A stretch of 64,000 nt of DNA, from assembly GCF_011009015.1 (NCBI RefSeq), contig NZ_CP048878.1, positions 1,525,001 to 1,589,000 of the forward strand. Reading direction: 5' to 3'. Of this stretch, positions 61,142 through 64,000 are shown piece by piece. The notes under the pieces are model-generated. The model saw nothing but the letters and a program-made list of their open reading frames with translations, made no database searches and was not told where the DNA came from. Positions within the stretch are counted from its first letter, which is position 1, and the number at the start of each line of letters is the position of its first letter. A program made the translations under genes and the position numbers. This DNA is from Spartinivicinus ruber. Lineage in GTDB: Bacteria > Pseudomonadota > Gammaproteobacteria > Pseudomonadales > Zooshikellaceae.

Positions 61142-62770
61142 ATGAAAACTAAACAGCTTGCTTTGTCGGCTATTTCTGCTTCTTTATTGGCAGGTCTACT
61201 GGGTGTTACTTCTATTCAGGCTGCAGAGGTGCCTGCGGGGGTCAAACTTGCTAAAGAACAAACACTTGTGCGTGGCAATGGGACTGAACCTGCGTCCCTT
61301 GACCCACAACGGATTGAAGGGGTGCCAGGAGGCAACATTGCTCGAGATCTGTTTGAAGGTTTGGTTAACGATGATCCAAAAAAGGGCACTGTGCCAGGGG
61401 TTGCTGAGAGCTGGACAGCTAATAAAGATAAGACAGTTTATACCTTTAAACTAAGAAAAGATGCAAAATGGTCTAATGGTGAGCCAGTAACAGCCCATGA
61501 CTTCGTGTTTGCGTTCCAGAGGGCTGTAGACCCTAAATTGGCATCTAACTATTCCTGGTATATTGAGTTGGCTGAAATTAAGAATGCTTCAGAGATTATT
61601 AAAGGAAAGAAGAAGCCTTCTGAGCTTGGTGTGCGTGCAGTTGATGATCGTTCATTTGAGGTAACAATCAATAAGCCACTACCTTACTTTGTCAAAATGA
61701 TGAGTCACTACACGACTTTTCCTGTTCATCGTAAAACAGTTGAGAAATATGGAGAAAAATGGACGTTAGCAGGTAATATGGTATCGAACGGTGCTTATAA
61801 GCTAAAAGAATGGGTAGTAAACGAGCGTATTATTCTTGAGCGTAACAAAGCGTATTGGAATAACAAAGAAACAGTAATTAACCAGGTATCCTTCTTACCA
61901 ATTCAATCAAATAATACTGAACTTAATCGCTACCGTGCAGGTGAAATTGATATGTCTTATGACTCAATTGCACTGGAGCATTTTCGGCGACTACAAAAAG
62001 AAATACCTGATGAGGTAAAAGTAACCGGAAAAGTGGGTACTTATTACTATGTATTTAATACGCGTAAAAAGCCTTTCGATGATGTTCGAGTGAGAAAGGC
62101 GCTATCTTTAGCAATTGATAGAGAAGTGATTACTGATAGAATCTTAGGTCAGGGTCAGTTACCAACCTTTAATTTCACTCCAAACAATGTTGATGGTTTT
62201 ACTCCACCAGCTAATCCCTATTCCAAAATGACTCAGAAGGAAAGACTGGATCAAGCCATTAAGTTACTTAAAGAAACAGGTTATGATAAAAATAACCCAC
62301 TCAAACTTACTCTTCTTTACAATACTGATGATAACCATAAGAAGTTAGCAATTGCTATATCTTCAATGTGGAAGAAGTCTCTTGGTGTTCAAGTAACACT
62401 AGAAAATCAAGAATGGAAAACCTATCTGGATAATAAACGATTAGGTAATTTCGAAGTGGCTAGGGCTGGTTGGATAGGCGACTATAATGAAGCCTCTACC
62501 ATGTTAGATTTGTTAACGACTGATAATGCACTGAATGACTCTAAATATAACAATAAGGAATATGACCAACTTTTAGCGAAGGCTAAAACGGCTGATGACC
62601 CCTCACAATACTACACTAAAGCAGAGGCTTTAATAACTAGAGATATGCCTGTTGCTACCATTTATCAATATGTTACTCCGCGCCTAGTTAAGCCTTATGT
62701 TGGAGGCTATCAGGTAAGTGCGACAGGCTCTTTGTATACAAGAGACTTTTATATAATCGCTCAAAAATAG
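61142..62770 (+). CDS. oppA: oligopeptide ABC transporter, periplasmic binding protein
   Basis: 542 residues with a signal peptide (about 1-28, ending IQAAEV). The SBP_bac_5 pattern is clear: GTEPASLDPQRIEGVPGGNI near residue 50, KDKTVYTFKLRKDAKWSNG near 95, and the later FNFTPNNV region. It binds peptides in the periplasm and hands them to OppBC. GGAG precedes the ATG. First gene of the operon, separated from oppB by an 80-base spacer with a hairpin that likely favours oppA mRNA. Confidence 0.96.
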   Translation: MKTKQLALSAISASLLAGLLGVTSIQAAEVPAGVKLAKEQTLVRGNGTEPASLDPQRIEGVPGGNIARDLFEGLVNDDPKKGTVPGVAESWTANKDKTVYTFKLRKDAKWSNGEPVTAHDFVFAFQRAVDPKLASNYSWYIELAEIKNASEIIKGKKKPSELGVRAVDDRSFEVTINKPLPYFVKMMSHYTTFPVHRKTVEKYGEKWTLAGNMVSNGAYKLKEWVVNERIILERNKAYWNNKETVINQVSFLPIQSNNTELNRYRAGEIDMSYDSIALEHFRRLQKEIPDEVKVTGKVGTYYYVFNTRKKPFDDVRVRKALSLAIDREVITDRILGQGQLPTFNFTPNNVDGFTPPANPYSKMTQKERLDQAIKLLKETGYDKNNPLKLTLLYNTDDNHKKLAIAISSMWKKSLGVQVTLENQEWKTYLDNKRLGNFEVARAGWIGDYNEASTMLDLLTTDNALNDSKYNNKEYDQLLAKAKTADDPSQYYTKAEALITRDMPVATIYQYVTPRLVKPYVGGYQVSATGSLYTRDFYIIAQK

Positions 62771-62788
62771 CCACATAATAAATTACTA

Positions 62789-62823
62789 ATTCCCTGGTAT
62801 TAAAACAATGCTAGGGATTTTGC
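62789..62823 (+). terminator. intercistronic hairpin between oppA and oppB
   Basis: AATTCCCTGG and CTAGGGATT form a stem of about 9 bp with one G-T pair and a 13-base loop, then TTTTGCC. Such partial terminators commonly raise binding-protein output over the permease. Confidence 0.6.
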
Positions 62824-62850
62824 CATAATAATAAATGAGCGAGAGTAGCA

Positions 62851-63774
62851 ATGCTTAAGTTAATTATTAGGCGGTTTGGTGTCGCGATACCTACCCTATT
62901 GGTATTAATTACAGTTTCATTTATTTTGATGCATGCCGCACCAGGTAGCCCATTTTCTTCGGAACGCACTTTGCCAGCTGAGGTATTAGCCAATATCGAA
63001 GCTAAGTACCATCTAAACGAGCCCTTATGGAAACAATATTTCATCTATTTAGGTGATTTATTACAAGGTGATTTAGGCCCATCTTTTAAATATAAAGACT
63101 TTACTGTCAATGAATTGTTAGCTCAAGGTTTTCCTGTTTCGGCAAAGTTAGGACTTGTTTCCTTTGTTGTGGCAGTAGTATTTGGTATTGCCTTTGGGGT
63201 GGTTGCTGCGTTAAGGCAAAATACCTGGATTGATTATACCAGTATGACTATTGCAATGACGGGTGTTGTTATTCCTAGCTTTGTATTAGCACCATTATTA
63301 ATTCTAATTTTTTCCATTACTTATAAAATATTACCAGCAGGTGGCTGGAATGATGGTGGCTTTAAATACTTAATATTGCCCGTAATTGCCATGTCTACTC
63401 ACTATATATCTGCTATCGCCAGGATTATGCGGGGTAGTATGATTGAGGTGTTACATAGTAATTTTATTCGTACGGCTAAAGCGAAAGGGTTACCCGCTAG
63501 CCAAATTATTTTTAAGCATGCGCTACGCCCAGCACTACTGCCGGTGGTGTCTTATTTAGGGCCTGCTTTTGTTGGGATCATTACCGGTTCGGTAGTCATC
63601 GAAACTATTTTTGGTCTGGGTGGTATAGGCCAACTGTTTGTTAACGGAGCACTTAACCGTGACTACTCTATGGTAATGGGGCTGACAATAGTCGTTGGGG
63701 TACTGACTATCATGTTTAACGCGATAGTAGATATTTTGTATGCCGTTATAGATCCTAAAATACGTTATTCCTAA
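62851..63774 (+). CDS. oppB: oligopeptide ABC transporter permease OppB
   Basis: 307 residues. N-terminal helix with the conserved FGVAIPTLLVLITVSFILMH, DPP/OPP permease body with six membrane segments, and the EAA loop FIRTAKAKGLPASQIIFKHA (about 206-225) that contacts the ATPase. Works with OppC in the inner membrane. GAGAG lies upstream of the ATG. Confidence 0.96.
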   Translation: MLKLIIRRFGVAIPTLLVLITVSFILMHAAPGSPFSSERTLPAEVLANIEAKYHLNEPLWKQYFIYLGDLLQGDLGPSFKYKDFTVNELLAQGFPVSAKLGLVSFVVAVVFGIAFGVVAALRQNTWIDYTSMTIAMTGVVIPSFVLAPLLILIFSITYKILPAGGWNDGGFKYLILPVIAMSTHYISAIARIMRGSMIEVLHSNFIRTAKAKGLPASQIIFKHALRPALLPVVSYLGPAFVGIITGSVVIETIFGLGGIGQLFVNGALNRDYSMVMGLTIVVGVLTIMFNAIVDILYAVIDPKIRYS

Positions 63775-63801
63775 AATAATAAAATACTATGAGAGATAGC
63801 C

Positions 63802-64000
63802 ATGCTTGCTTTAACAAAAAAAATCGAGTCGTTGCAGCAGGCTGCAACGGAAGCAGATATAAAAGGCCGTAGTCTTTGGGAAGATGCCTGGCGTCGCTTT
63901 ATTTCAAATAAAGCGGCAATAGCCAGTTTAGTTATTTTGTTGCTGATCAGTATTCTAACTATTGTAGGGCCACTATTAAGTGAATTTGCTTATGATGACA
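63802..64000 (+). CDS. oppC: oligopeptide ABC transporter permease OppC, 5' part
   Basis: 66 codons are visible before the window ends. The soluble N-terminal 40 residues (SLWEDAWRRFISNKAAIAS) followed by a first membrane helix (SLVILLLISILTIVGPLL) match OppC. It starts 27 bases after oppB. The rest of the operon (oppC end, oppD, oppF) lies outside. Confidence 0.93.
   Translation, partial: MLALTKKIESLQQAATEADIKGRSLWEDAWRRFISNKAAIASLVILLLISILTIVGPLLSEFAYDD

Overview
The window is a chromosomal segment of a low-to-moderate GC gammaproteobacterium. The evidence is the rRNA signature, the prs–tRNA-Gln–ispE–lolB / hemA–prfA–prmC neighbourhood, the ydbH-ynbE-ydbL operon, a HolD-type psi subunit beside rimI, and RegB/RegA. 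A marine Oceanospirillales-type relative (Zooshikella/Spartinivicinus-like) would fit, but that is a guess from gene content and AT-rich intergenic DNA, not a measured placement.

Layout. 1–2.5 kb: 3' part of a 23S rRNA gene, the 5S gene and the operon terminator. 2.5–11.4 kb: a small secreted protein, leuA with a possible leucine-rich leader ORF, holD-rimI, a membrane protein, a SulP anion transporter, a CbiM-like membrane protein tail-to-tail with a RegA/RegB redox two-component pair. 11.6–17 kb (accessory flavour): a TIM-barrel isomerase behind a Fur-like box, a small basic protein, an ankyrin protein, a complete but frameshifted IS1595-family element with clear ends, a DUF2167 protein, and a remnant of a membrane protein. 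17.3–25.5 kb: prfC, a YciC-like membrane protein, a copper cluster (PCuAC, SCO, FixH-like), PPK2 divergent from a Na/Pi cotransporter, a coiled-coil protein and a TatD nuclease.

25.5–35.6 kb is gene-poor. It contains two tiny paralogous genes (45 and 38 codons, both with good ribosome binding sites), a perfect orphan Fur box, an LpxL-like acyltransferase with a lipoprotein, gene remnants, ydbL-ynbE-ydbH (lipid transport to the outer membrane) and a UPF0149 gene. 35.6–37.5 kb: a large secreted serine protease. 37.5–53 kb is a dense housekeeping block: tRNA-Gln, tRNA-Met, ychF-pth-rplY, prs, a second tRNA-Gln, ispE-lolB-TPR lipoprotein, then hemA-prfA-prmC-moeB, nhaA, hemH and a YajG lipoprotein.

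52.7–64 kb: a class III adenylate cyclase overlapping a TPR lipoprotein gene, an Mqo-like FAD oxidoreductase, a two-gene ATP-grasp cassette (one enzyme fused to a GNAT domain), and the start of an oligopeptide transporter operon (oppA, oppB, 5' end of oppC) cut by the window edge.

The most notable items are the tandem small-protein paralogues, the orphan Fur box near them, the ATP-grasp/GNAT cassette, and the subterminal repeats of the IS1595 element. No CRISPR array, prophage or integron was recognised.
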